A stretch of 64,000 nucleotides of DNA from Allorhodoferax sp032337135 (GTDB lineage Bacteria > Pseudomonadota > Gammaproteobacteria > Burkholderiales > Burkholderiaceae_C). Location: NCBI RefSeq assembly GCF_032337135.1, contig NZ_JAVXZZ010000002.1, positions 620,001-684,000 on the forward strand, given 5' to 3'. How positions within the stretch are numbered: position 1 is the stretch's first letter; each line of letters begins with the position of its first letter. The position numbers and the translations under genes were made by a program. A model generated the notes under the pieces. The model made no database searches, was not told the DNA's origin, and saw nothing but the letters and a program-made list of their open reading frames with translations. Shown piece after piece: positions 52,999 to 61,592 of the stretch.

Positions 52999-54771
52999 AT
53001 GAAATTGAGAACGCAGATTCTAGGGTTGGGGTTGGTCGGCGTGCTGGTCAGCCTGTTGGTCGGTGGTGTCGGGCTGATCAATGCCAAGCGTATCGGCAGT
53101 GCGTTCGAGGAGTCGGTCAACACCAGTCTCATTCTGAGCAAGAGCCAGAGCGCAGACATGATGCACGATGCGATCCGTGGTGATGTGATGCTTTCTATCC
53201 TCCATGCCCAGAAAAGCTATGACGCAGGGATGGCTGAGGCGGAGAAGGCGCTTGCTGAGCACTCCAAGGAATTCCAGGGCAACATTGCCGAGATCGAGAG
53301 CATGGCGATTTCCGACGCGGTTCGCGCTGCATTGGTAAAGACAAAACCATTGATCCAAGCCTATATGGAGGCGGCAGTCAAGGTCCAGCAGACCGCCCGT
53401 ACCGATGTGGCGTCCGCCGAAATGAAGATGGGCGCGTTCAACAATGCGTTCAAGGAGCTCGAGGACGCGATGGAGGTCCTGAGCGATACGATCAGCAAGG
53501 AGGTTGAGGCCCTGTCGCAGGACACCCGCACACGTGTGGAGCGGGCGGTGATCGTGGTAGCCATCGGTATATTGGGGGGGGCGGTAGCACTCCTGGCGGC
53601 GGGATGGTGGCTTGCCGGGCATGTTTCCCGCCCAATCGAATTGGCCGTGCGGGTGTCGGACCAGATCGCATCGGGTGATCTGACGGCACAGATCGAGGTC
53701 CAGGGCAATCAGGAGTCCGTTCGTCTGCTGGAAACCATGGGCAGGATGCAGACGAGTTTTGCGCACATCGTTGAATCGATCAAGAGCAGTGCCAACAGTG
53801 TGGCTTCGGCCTCCGCCGAAATCGCCCAAGGCAACAACGACCTCTCTGCCCGCACCGAACAGCAGGCCGCCGCTATTGAGGAAACCAACGCCTCCATGAG
53901 CGAACTTGGCGGCACCGTCAACCAGAACGCCGACGCCGCCCGCCAGGCCAACCAGCTCGCCACCAACGCATCGAGCGTCGCCGTCCAGGGCGGTGAAGTC
54001 GTCGGCCGGGTCGTCGACACCATGAAGGACATCAACGACTCCAGCCGCAAGATCGCCGACATCATCTCGGTGATTGACGGCATCGCCTTCCAGACCAACA
54101 TCCTGGCGCTGAACGCTGCGGTCGAAGCCGCCCGTGCCGGAGAACAGGGCCGTGGCTTTGCGGTGGTGGCCTCCGAAGTACGTGCCCTGGCCGGACGCTC
54201 GGCCGAAGCCGCCAAGGAAATCAAGGCCCTGATCACTGCCAGTGTGGAAAAGGTCGAACACGGCACCACCCTGGTGGACCAGGCCGGCAGCACCATGACC
54301 GAAGTCGTGGCCTCGATCCAGCGCGTCACCGACATCATGGGCGAGATCAGCGCGGCGAGCAACGAACAGAGCCTGGGCGTGAGCCAGATCAGCGAGGCCA
54401 TTGGCTCCATGGACCAGACCACGCAGCAGAACGCGGCCTTGGTCGAAGAGATGGCTGCTGCGGCGTCGAGCCTCAAATCCCAGGCGCAGGAACTGGTGCA
54501 GACCGTGGCGGTGTTCAAGCTGGCTGACGGCCACCAGGCCCCGAGCAAGATGCAGGTGCGTGCACCGAACTCCAGTGCCAAGCCCTTCGCCGGCCCCGAG
54601 CGACGCGAAAGCGCCATCCCCAAGGGGGCTGCTGCCCGTGCCCACACCCCGCCCCCGAAGCCAGCACCGAAGTCCGTGCCCAAGCCGGCAGCGAAGCCGA
54701 CCCAGATCGCTGCAGCCAAGCCCACACACAAGGCGGCTGCCGGGGAAGACGAGGGCTGGGAGACTTTCTGA
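52999..54771 (+). CDS. Methyl-accepting chemotaxis protein with C-terminal GWETF
   Basis: A 590-residue receptor: TM1 at about 7-27, a four-helix-type periplasmic sensor (about 30-185), TM2 at about 188-210, HAMP, then the signalling hairpin whose tip includes IDGIAFQTNILALNAAVEAA. A Pro/Lys/Ala-rich tail leads to EGWETF at the C-terminus, close to the NWETF pentapeptide that tethers CheR and CheB. The ligand is unknown. It is followed by a terminator made by a repeat copy. Confidence 0.93.
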   Translation: MKLRTQILGLGLVGVLVSLLVGGVGLINAKRIGSAFEESVNTSLILSKSQSADMMHDAIRGDVMLSILHAQKSYDAGMAEAEKALAEHSKEFQGNIAEIESMAISDAVRAALVKTKPLIQAYMEAAVKVQQTARTDVASAEMKMGAFNNAFKELEDAMEVLSDTISKEVEALSQDTRTRVERAVIVVAIGILGGAVALLAAGWWLAGHVSRPIELAVRVSDQIASGDLTAQIEVQGNQESVRLLETMGRMQTSFAHIVESIKSSANSVASASAEIAQGNNDLSARTEQQAAAIEETNASMSELGGTVNQNADAARQANQLATNASSVAVQGGEVVGRVVDTMKDINDSSRKIADIISVIDGIAFQTNILALNAAVEAARAGEQGRGFAVVASEVRALAGRSAEAAKEIKALITASVEKVEHGTTLVDQAGSTMTEVVASIQRVTDIMGEISAASNEQSLGVSQISEAIGSMDQTTQQNAALVEEMAAAASSLKSQAQELVQTVAVFKLADGHQAPSKMQVRAPNSSAKPFAGPERRESAIPKGAAARAHTPPPKPAPKSVPKPAAKPTQIAAAKPTHKAAAGEDEGWETF

Positions 54772-54790
54772 TACTGCTGGCTGCACGCCA

Positions 54791-54850
54791 AAAAAGGCCT
54801 CTAGCCCGCGAAAAATCTGCGCAAGGCGCTAGCAATTTGCTAGCGCCTTG
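54791..54850 (-). repeat. Dispersed repeat, copy 9 (after chemoreceptor gene)
   Basis: GGCCTCTAGCCCGCG, AAATCTGCGCA, then GCTAGCAATTTGCTAGC. The right arm has been extended into a long stem that forms the terminator below. Confidence 0.82.
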
Positions 54851-54857
54851 TTTTTTT
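54822..54857 (+). terminator. Repeat-derived intrinsic terminator
   Basis: CAAGGCGCTAGCAA (54822-54835) pairs with TTGCTAGCGCCTTG (54837-54850), followed by seven T residues. It coincides with the end of repeat copy 9, so the repeat supplies the terminator of the chemoreceptor gene. Confidence 0.9.
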
Positions 54858-54907
54858 GTGGCTTGATCGACGCCATGGTTTCAGGGAAAACCCCAGGCCT
54901 TTAGCAC

Positions 54908-54960
54908 TTCCTGAATTGAAATAACAATGTTGTAATAAAAAACACTGTTATTTTTATGGT
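54908..54960. promoter_or_regulatory. AT-rich promoter region with inverted repeat
   Basis: AATAACA and TGTTATT flank an AT-rich segment just upstream of the cytochrome c gene. It is a plausible promoter and operator for the four-gene cluster; no known regulator motif matches. Confidence 0.35.
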
Positions 54961-54966
54961 CATGCG

Positions 54967-55341
54967 ATGCGCCAATCTTTACGCCTTGGGGTGGTGAGCA
55001 CCCTGTGCCTGCTGATGGTGGGGCTGCTGCCTGCTTGCGGCGACAAGGCTCCACCGCCCCCCGATGCGACTGCGATTGCCAAGGCATCCGAGCTGCAGCC
55101 GTCCGACCCGGCGCTGGCTGCGATCTACGAGCGCTCGTGCCGTACCTGCCACTCGCACGTGGAGGCCAAGGCGCCGCTGGCGGGCTATGCGCCGCACTGG
55201 AAACCGCGCTTGCAGCAGGGCATGCCCGTCTTGCTGGCGCATGTGCGTGACGGCTTCCAGGGCATGCCTGCCCGTGGCTACTGCAACGACTGCAGCGATT
55301 CCGACTATGAGGCCCTGATCCATTTCATGGCAGGCCAGTAA
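54967..55341 (+). CDS. Small c-type cytochrome lipoprotein (cytochrome c5 type)
   Basis: A 124-residue exported protein: hydrophobic N-terminus ending LLPACGDK, a lipobox, then heme-binding CRTCH and a distal CNDC pair with methionines (GMPARGY) as possible axial ligand, as in cytochrome c5. It would carry electrons in the periplasm. It is 18 bases upstream of an FAD-linked oxidase gene and probably its electron acceptor; that link is inference. Confidence 0.82.
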   Translation: MRQSLRLGVVSTLCLLMVGLLPACGDKAPPPPDATAIAKASELQPSDPALAAIYERSCRTCHSHVEAKAPLAGYAPHWKPRLQQGMPVLLAHVRDGFQGMPARGYCNDCSDSDYEALIHFMAGQ

Positions 55342-55359
55342 ACCGACAGGAGACACACC

Positions 55360-56757
55360 ATGCACAACCTCAACCGACGCGAGGCGCTCAAGACGGCCGC
55401 CCTGGGCTTGGCGCCCTTGGCGGCTAGCCTGGCGCCACAAGCCGTGCGCGCGCAGACCAGCCCAGCCGCAGCTACAGCCACGCGGGTTGCCTGGAGCAAC
55501 TGGTCAGGTTCCAGCACGGCGCAGGCGAGCCAACTGGCGGTGCCGGCCGACCTCGGCGCCCTGCAACAGTTGCTGCGCGACAGCAAGGCGCCAGTGCGCT
55601 GTGTTGGCGCCGGGCATTCGTTCACCGCGCTGGTGCCCACCGAGGGGGTGATCGTGTCGCTGGACCGTCTTTCGGGCCTCATTCAGACCGACGCTGCGCA
55701 GTCCAGCGCGCGCTTCTGGGCCGGTACCCGGCTGGCTGCACTTTCGCGGGCGCTGGACGCCAAGAACCTGGCCCTGCGCAATTTGCCCGACATCGACGCA
55801 CAGTCCTACGCCGGTGCCATCAGCACCGCCACCCATGGCACGGGTGCGCAGCTGCCGGCCCTGCATGCCGATGTGCTGTCGGCTGAACTGGCACTGGCCG
55901 ACGGTACGCTGCTGGAATGCGGCCCGGGCAAGAACGCGCAGTACCTGGCGGCGGCGCGCGTTTCACTGGGAGCGCTGGGGGTGCTCACGCAAGTACAGGC
56001 GCGCGTGGTACCGGCCTTCAACCTGCGCCGCAAGGTGTGGCTGCTGCCCGTGAACGACTTGCTGGACCAGGCCTACGATCTGGCCCAGCGCCATGCGCAT
56101 TTCGAGTTCTACTACCTGCCGTTCACCGGCTACGCGGCAGCCATCACGCACGAGCGGACCACGGCGACGGAGGCCGTACACCCCCCGGCGGCTGATGAAG
56201 AGATGCTGGCCGACCTGCGCAAGCTGCGCGACTGGTTTGGCCGCTTCCCCGATCTGCGCCGCTGGGTGGCGAAGAAGATGATCGACCCGAGCCTGACGGA
56301 AGAAGCGCAGGACCGCTCGTTCAAGCTGCTCTCCACCCAACGGCCGACCAAGTTCAACGAGAGCGAATGCCACGTGCCACGAGAAGCCGGTGTGGCCTGT
56401 GTGCGCGAGGTGATTGCGACGCTGGAAAAGCGCAATGATGTGTTCTTTCCCATGGAGTTTCGCTTCGTCAAGGGCGACGATGCCTGGCTGAGCCCCTTTT
56501 ACCAGCGCGACAGCTGTTCCATCGCCGTCCACGCCGCCGTGGGCGAGCCGTACGACTACCTGGTGCGCGAGATCGGCCCGGTGTTCCGCAAGTACCAGGG
56601 GCGCCCGCATTGGGGCAAGCTCCATGCCCACACCGGAGTGGACTTTGCTGCCCTGTACCCGCGCTGGAAGGACTTCCTGGCGCTACGTGCCGAACTGGAC
56701 CCCAAAGGCCGCTTCCTCAACCCGCACCTGCGCCAGGTGTTCGGGGTGGGTGCCTGA
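55360..56757 (+). CDS. Tat-exported FAD-linked sugar-lactone oxidase/dehydrogenase (ALO family)
   Basis: A 465-residue flavoprotein. The N-terminus NRREALKTAALGLAPLA is a twin-arginine signal. FAD-binding domain: PVRCVGAGHSFTALVPTEG and AGAISTATHGTG (PCMH type). The C-terminal half has the D-arabinono-1,4-lactone oxidase domain with MEFRFV and GKLHAHTGVDF. Relatives oxidise aldonolactones or sugar alcohols. The Tat signal and the preceding cytochrome gene favour a periplasmic dehydrogenase. Substrate unknown. Confidence 0.83.
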   Translation: MHNLNRREALKTAALGLAPLAASLAPQAVRAQTSPAAATATRVAWSNWSGSSTAQASQLAVPADLGALQQLLRDSKAPVRCVGAGHSFTALVPTEGVIVSLDRLSGLIQTDAAQSSARFWAGTRLAALSRALDAKNLALRNLPDIDAQSYAGAISTATHGTGAQLPALHADVLSAELALADGTLLECGPGKNAQYLAAARVSLGALGVLTQVQARVVPAFNLRRKVWLLPVNDLLDQAYDLAQRHAHFEFYYLPFTGYAAAITHERTTATEAVHPPAADEEMLADLRKLRDWFGRFPDLRRWVAKKMIDPSLTEEAQDRSFKLLSTQRPTKFNESECHVPREAGVACVREVIATLEKRNDVFFPMEFRFVKGDDAWLSPFYQRDSCSIAVHAAVGEPYDYLVREIGPVFRKYQGRPHWGKLHAHTGVDFAALYPRWKDFLALRAELDPKGRFLNPHLRQVFGVGA

Positions 56758-56788
56758 ATCCCCACCCCGTTTGACTGGAGTACCACGA

Positions 56789-58051
56789 ATGAAACTTCTG
56801 AACCGTCGCAGTGCCCTGGGCCTGATGGCCGTGGGGGCCGGGGCTGCCTTGCTGCGCCCCGGCGTGCATGGCGCACCGCATGCACCGTACTTTGCCGATC
56901 TTTCCCAGGCCCTGAACGCTGCCGGGCTGGGCACTCCCACCCTGGTGATCGACCGGCAGCGCCTGCAGGCCAATGTGGCCCAGGTGACGAAGAACATCGG
57001 TGGGCGCATGGGCTTGCGCATTGTCGCCAAGTCGCTTCCCAGCCTGGCCTTGCTCGACGAGGTGCGCCGTGGGGCCGGTACCGACCGTCTCATGGTGTTC
57101 AGCCTGCCGCAGCTGTTGCAGCTCAGTCGCGCGGATTCCGACTTCCTGCTGGGCAAGCCCATGCCGGTGGCCGCGGCCGCGCGCTACTACCGCGAGGTGC
57201 GAACCCCCCCCGCTCCCGACAAGCTGCAGTGGCTGGTCGATACGCCCCAGCGCCTGGCCCAGTACCGTGATCTGGCGCGCCAGATCAAACGCCCGATGGC
57301 GGTCAGCTTCGAGATCGACGTTGGACTGCACCGGGGCGGCATCGACAGCGCCCAGACCATGGCCGAGATGCTGACGCTGTTGCGTGAGGAGCCGCTGCTG
57401 CAGTGGCGCGGCCTGATGGGCTACGACGCCCATGTCAGCAAGATTCCCGACATTGCGGGAAGCCGCCAACGCGCCATCGACCACGCCCGCAGCACCTATG
57501 CTGCCTATGCCCAGCAGGCCAAGGAGGCCTTGGGGGAGGGTGCACGCGCTGCGCTGTTCAACGCGGCCGGCTCGCCCACCTACCGGCTGTACGACGGCTC
57601 GGGCATCGAGAACGAACTGTCGGTCGGTTCGGCGATGGTCAAGGGAACCGACTTCGACACGCCGCTGCTCGATGACCTGAGCCCGGCGGTGTTCATCGCG
57701 ACGCCCGTGCTCAAGACGCCCGAACACTTCCGCATGCCCAAGGGGGTGGAGCCCCTGGGCGACATCGTGCGCCTGTGGGACCGCAACCAGCAACAGGCCT
57801 ACTTCATCTACGGTGGCAACTGGCTGGCCGAACCCGTGTCGCCCGCAGGTCTGGCGGGCAGCGGCCTGTACGGTACCTCGTCGAACCAGCAGATGCTGGT
57901 CGGCTCGGGCCTGCAGGGCCTGGCGGTGGACGACTGGGTGTTCTTCCGCCCGCGCCAGAGCGAGGCCGTGCTGCAGCAGTTCGGTGACATTGCCGTGCTG
58001 GACCATGGGAAAATCACCGGTTTTTGGCAACCCATGGCCGCAACGGCCTGA
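56789..58051 (+). CDS. Exported DSD1/alanine-racemase-fold PLP enzyme
   Basis: ATG at 56789 gives 420 residues beginning NRRSALGLMAVGAGAALL, a twin-arginine-type signal. The body has an alanine racemase N-terminal barrel: TLVIDRQRLQANVAQ, the PLP lysine in LRIVAKSLP and FEIDVGLHRGGI, and a C-terminal beta domain with VDDWVFFRPRQSEA. Family members include D-threonine aldolase and D-serine dehydratase. Export of a PLP enzyme in folded form is unusual. Reaction not assignable. Confidence 0.75.
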   Translation: MKLLNRRSALGLMAVGAGAALLRPGVHGAPHAPYFADLSQALNAAGLGTPTLVIDRQRLQANVAQVTKNIGGRMGLRIVAKSLPSLALLDEVRRGAGTDRLMVFSLPQLLQLSRADSDFLLGKPMPVAAAARYYREVRTPPAPDKLQWLVDTPQRLAQYRDLARQIKRPMAVSFEIDVGLHRGGIDSAQTMAEMLTLLREEPLLQWRGLMGYDAHVSKIPDIAGSRQRAIDHARSTYAAYAQQAKEALGEGARAALFNAAGSPTYRLYDGSGIENELSVGSAMVKGTDFDTPLLDDLSPAVFIATPVLKTPEHFRMPKGVEPLGDIVRLWDRNQQQAYFIYGGNWLAEPVSPAGLAGSGLYGTSSNQQMLVGSGLQGLAVDDWVFFRPRQSEAVLQQFGDIAVLDHGKITGFWQPMAATA

Positions 58052-58066
58052 GCAGCAAAGGTTTCA

Positions 58067-58768
58067 ATGCCCAAGGTCATGGCGGCAACGGTGGTGGAGC
58101 GGCGTGCGCGCGAGGCACGTTTGCGCGAGGAGCACATCCTGGCCGTGGTCAAGTCCCTGATCCGCCAGGGCGGGGCTGCGGAGGTGAGCATCCGCCGCGT
58201 GGCCGAGCAGGCCGGCTTTTCCACCACGGTGGTCTATGCCCATTTCAAGGACAAGGCCACGCTGATCACCCGTGCCCTTGACGCCGACCTGCTGGCCCTG
58301 GTCGCTGCGATGCGGACCGCGGTCCAGGGGGTGGATGACACCGCCGAGCGATTGCAGCGCGCCGGGTTGGCCTACGTAGCCTACGGCCTGGCCCATACCG
58401 ACGAATACCAGCTGGTCTTCATGGAGCCGCGCCCGCATGCCCCCGTGGATGCGGCCCAGGTGGAGCATGGCAATGCCGAACAGGACCCTTATGCCTTTGC
58501 CTTCGGGCTGGTCGAGGCCTTTGCACGCAAACGCCTCGGGTTCGGGGGGCAGGGCGCCGAATTAACGGCGCATCAGGTGCAGACCGTGCACCTGATGACA
58601 CAGATGTACTGGCAGTCCCTGCATGGGCTGGTGTCGCTGAACATCGTCATGGGGCCGACGGACCCCTGGGCACCGCACATCGACCCGTCGGCCAACGCTG
58701 CTACGGCCATGGAGGTGCTGCTGGCCGGATTCGAGCAGCGCTTCCGTGCCCGGACTTCAGGGCAATGA
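58067..58768 (+). CDS. TetR-family transcriptional regulator
   Basis: A 233-residue regulator with N-terminal HTH (VSIRRVAEQAGFSTTVVYAH) and a helical ligand-binding domain. It is 15 bases downstream of the PLP enzyme gene, so it is likely to control this four-gene cluster. The 3' end overlaps the converging hydrolase gene by 12 bases. ATG 58079 is a possible alternative start. Confidence 0.85.
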   Translation: MPKVMAATVVERRAREARLREEHILAVVKSLIRQGGAAEVSIRRVAEQAGFSTTVVYAHFKDKATLITRALDADLLALVAAMRTAVQGVDDTAERLQRAGLAYVAYGLAHTDEYQLVFMEPRPHAPVDAAQVEHGNAEQDPYAFAFGLVEAFARKRLGFGGQGAELTAHQVQTVHLMTQMYWQSLHGLVSLNIVMGPTDPWAPHIDPSANAATAMEVLLAGFEQRFRARTSGQ

Positions 58769-59794
58769 TTTCACCCACCGGGCCATGGTGTCGGCCATGG
58801 GCGCTACGGCGGTTGGTGCCTTGATGCCACTGGCCAGCACATGCTGGCTGGCACTGGTGCTGTAGTCCACGGCCTGCAGCGACTTGACCGGGCTGCCAAT
58901 ACGCGCGAAGGCGGTCTTGGTTTCCTGCGGGTCCACCACCTCGTCTTTTTCGCTGTAGAGCATCAGCACGGGAGTCTTCACGGTTTCGAGCTTGCTCTCG
59001 CGCACGTGCTTCACCAAGGCCATCATGGGGAACACCGCGCGGGTGGCGTGCTTCGTGCTCCAGGCATTGGCTTCGGCCGCGTTCTCGGGCGTCCAGCCAC
59101 GCACCGGGCCCTCCATGGCCAAGGCGATCTGCATGCCCCAGGGGCCGTTCACCATGTCGGCCCGCTTGTCCTTCGGGCCAAAATTGGGCGAGACAAAGGC
59201 CATGGCCGCAATGTCCTTGGCTAGTGGCGTGGTGGCCGCCCAGGTGGCCAAGGTGGCGCCAGTAGAAACGCCCAGAACCAGCACCTTGTCGCCCAGGGTC
59301 TTGCCGATCTGGATGGCCTCCACCGTGTCAGCCAGCCAATCCTGCACGCTGGCCTGACCCATGGCCTCTACCGAGGCCAGACCGTGGCCGGTGAGCCGGG
59401 CATGGAATACGTTGGCCCCCAATGCCTGGGCCAGCACGTCGGCCAACGGTGCGGTTTCGAGCCGGCTGGCAGAAAAGCCATGCAGGTAAACGATGGCCCA
59501 GGGTGTGCGCTCCCCAGGTTTGGTGGCCCAGGTGATGCCCTTTGCGTTGCTCGGCTTCATGTCGGCGAATGCCTTCTCCCCTTGCTGCAGCCAGGCGTCG
59601 AGTTGCGCCGGGTCGGCTGGTGGCGCGGTGCGCGGTGTGGGTGTTTCCGACCCGAACTGATTGCGTGGGCCCGCCAGCACCACGACAAGCAGGAGGACGG
59701 CAATGCCGGCCAGAACTTTCAATGCGGTGCGCCAGCGGCTGGCGCGCGGTATGGCCGAATTGGCGGGGGAAGCAGTGCTACTTGGCGCGTTCAA
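58757..59794 (-). CDS. Membrane-anchored alpha/beta hydrolase
   Basis: A 345-residue protein: one N-terminal hydrophobic segment (LKVLAGIAVLLLVVVLAG), then an alpha/beta hydrolase with oxyanion VYLHGFSASRLE, nucleophile elbow GVSTGA, acid loop LYSEKDEVVD and catalytic His in ASQHVLAS. This resembles carboxylesterase or lysophospholipase-type enzymes. Substrate unknown. It is monocistronic. Confidence 0.78.
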   Translation of the reverse strand: MNAPSSTASPANSAIPRASRWRTALKVLAGIAVLLLVVVLAGPRNQFGSETPTPRTAPPADPAQLDAWLQQGEKAFADMKPSNAKGITWATKPGERTPWAIVYLHGFSASRLETAPLADVLAQALGANVFHARLTGHGLASVEAMGQASVQDWLADTVEAIQIGKTLGDKVLVLGVSTGATLATWAATTPLAKDIAAMAFVSPNFGPKDKRADMVNGPWGMQIALAMEGPVRGWTPENAAEANAWSTKHATRAVFPMMALVKHVRESKLETVKTPVLMLYSEKDEVVDPQETKTAFARIGSPVKSLQAVDYSTSASQHVLASGIKAPTAVAPMADTMARWVKSLP

Positions 59795-59850
59795 AGACGG
59801 TCTCCGTGGTTAAGCTCGCAGGCATCGTACCGTACGCCCACCGTATTGCC

Positions 59851-60390
59851 ATGCTGGATTCCCCCAAGTACCTTCGCCACCTGCGCATGGGCGCCGTGTG
59901 CGCCGCGGGCGTGGTCCTGCTCGGTGGCTGCGCGCGCCTGTCAGACGCTGCGCAAAACATGTTTGTCAGTGTCACGCCGGCGGTGGCCACCGTGGGTGAC
60001 CAGGTACTGACCGGCACCCTCCATGTCTACAACGACGCCACCGGCTTCGTCGCGCTGGAAGGCGACGTGCGCCAAGCGGGGGCACTGCGCTGCTCCGGCA
60101 GCATGCCTGTGGCCGGGTTCATGGGGCGCGACATCTACTTGCGCTGCAACAACGGGGTGCAGGCCCGGGTGGCTTTGAGCCTGCGTACCGAGCTGCGTGG
60201 CTTTGGCTTTGGCGCCGATGCCGACACACCGGTGGGACTGGCCTTTGGGCTGGAGCCACCCGAGGTGCTGGCCCTGCTGAAGTGGCCGGCGCAATGGCGC
60301 CTGTACTTGCAGGAGGGGCGCTACCAGATCGCCCTGGCTGACCCGATGGGCAAGCCGCTGCCGCCCGCGGAAGCTGCAGGCAAGCCATAG
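59851..60390 (+). CDS. Hypothetical lipoprotein, 179 residues
   Basis: The N-terminal hydrophobic segment ends in a lipobox (VVLLGGCAR), predicting a lipoprotein. The mature part is beta-rich, with TGTLHVYNDATGFVALEGDV and a cysteine pair (LRCSG, YLRCNNG) that may form a disulfide. No family recognised. ATG 59887 is an alternative start closer to the signal core. Confidence 0.6.
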   Translation: MLDSPKYLRHLRMGAVCAAGVVLLGGCARLSDAAQNMFVSVTPAVATVGDQVLTGTLHVYNDATGFVALEGDVRQAGALRCSGSMPVAGFMGRDIYLRCNNGVQARVALSLRTELRGFGFGADADTPVGLAFGLEPPEVLALLKWPAQWRLYLQEGRYQIALADPMGKPLPPAEAAGKP

Positions 60391-60410
60391 CTGTGACCGA
60401 GAGGCTTCTT

Positions 60411-60470
60411 GGTTGCTACGAAAAAAGTAGCTAACCACGCAGTATTTTTGCGGGCTATAGCCTTATTTCA
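60411..60470 (+). repeat. Dispersed repeat, copy 10 (reaches pyrD stop codon)
   Basis: TTGCTACGAAAAAAGTAGC, CACGCAGTATTTTTGCGGGC and GGCTATAGCCTTATTT. The right end overlaps the pyrD stop (TTA at 60463-60465), so the repeat edge supplies the terminal codon and stop. Confidence 0.88.
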
Positions 60471-61542
60471 TACCCTTGATGGCGAGTGCGGCGTCGCGTA
60501 CCAACTCCGGGCCGCGGTAGATCAGCCCGGTGTAGATCTGCACCACGTCCGCCCCCGCCTGGATCTTGCTCACAGCGTCCGAGGCACTCATGACGCCGCC
60601 CACCCCAATGATCGGGAAGTCCTTGCCCAGGGCCGCGCGCAGCTGGCGGATCACGCGGTTGCTGGCTTCCAGTACCGGTGCCCCTGACAGGCCGCCAGCT
60701 TCCTCGGCGTGGCGCAGGCCCTTCACCGCGTCGCGCGACAGGGTGGTGTTGGTGGCCACCACGCCATCCATGCCATGTTTGCGCAGCGTCGCGGCGATCA
60801 CACCCACCTGGGTCTCGTCCAGATCGGGGGCGATCTTCAGGAAGATGGGCACGTGGCGCGGTGTGCGCTTGCCGTCGGCGCCCGTAGTGGCGTATCGGTC
60901 CGCCAACTCGGCGCGGCGCTGGGCGATGGCACCCAACAAGCCGTCCAGGGCCTCGTCGCTTTGCAAGGCGCGCAGGTTCTTGGTGTTCGGGCTGGAGATG
61001 TTCACCGTCACGTAGTCGGCATGCGGGAAGACACCGTCCAGGCAGATCAGGTAGTCGTCGGTGGCGTTCTCGATCGGGGTGGCGGCGTTCTTGCCGATGT
61101 TCAGGCCCAGCAGCAGCTCCTTGCTGCCGCTGGAACGCAGGTGCGAACGCTTCACGTTGGCAATGAAGGCGTCCAGCCCTTCGTTGTTGAAGCCCAGGCG
61201 GTTGATGAGTGCATTCTTCTCGGGAATGCGGAACATGCGCGGCTTGGGGTTGCCCGGCTGCGCCTTCGGCGTCACCGTGCCGACTTCGACGAAGCCAAAG
61301 CCCATGGCGCCCAAGGCGTCGATGCAGCGTGCGTTCTTGTCCAGCCCGGCCGCCATGCCCACCCGGTTGGGGAAGCGCAGACCGGCCAGCGTGATGGGGT
61401 CGTCCACCCGATTGGCGCCGTAGGCGTTCTGCAATGGGGTGCCCTGGGTCATGGCCAGGCCCGCCATGGTGAGCTCGTGGGCGGCTTCGGCGTCCATCTG
61501 GAACAAAACTTTGCGTGCCAGACCGTAGGGGATGAGAGACAT
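60463..61542 (-). CDS. pyrD: Dihydroorotate dehydrogenase (quinone), class 2
   Basis: A 359-residue class 2 enzyme with an N-terminal membrane-associating helix region (IPYGLARKVLFQMDAE), NRVGMAAGLDKNA, the catalytic serine region VNISSPNTKNLR, and GVGGVMSASDA for FMN phosphate. It oxidises dihydroorotate with quinone in pyrimidine synthesis at the inner membrane. It diverges from rpiA. Confidence 0.96.
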   Translation of the reverse strand: MSLIPYGLARKVLFQMDAEAAHELTMAGLAMTQGTPLQNAYGANRVDDPITLAGLRFPNRVGMAAGLDKNARCIDALGAMGFGFVEVGTVTPKAQPGNPKPRMFRIPEKNALINRLGFNNEGLDAFIANVKRSHLRSSGSKELLLGLNIGKNAATPIENATDDYLICLDGVFPHADYVTVNISSPNTKNLRALQSDEALDGLLGAIAQRRAELADRYATTGADGKRTPRHVPIFLKIAPDLDETQVGVIAATLRKHGMDGVVATNTTLSRDAVKGLRHAEEAGGLSGAPVLEASNRVIRQLRAALGKDFPIIGVGGVMSASDAVSKIQAGADVVQIYTGLIYRGPELVRDAALAIKGMK

Positions 61543-61592
61543 TGGATAATTCCTGCAGTAATTCTTGTGTGACCAACCCGCTATTTTCCCCG

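Noticed and set aside
53020..54786. Leftward open frame of about 590 codons opposite the chemoreceptor gene
   Set aside because: Antisense shadow. The sense frame has transmembrane, HAMP and signalling motifs in order.
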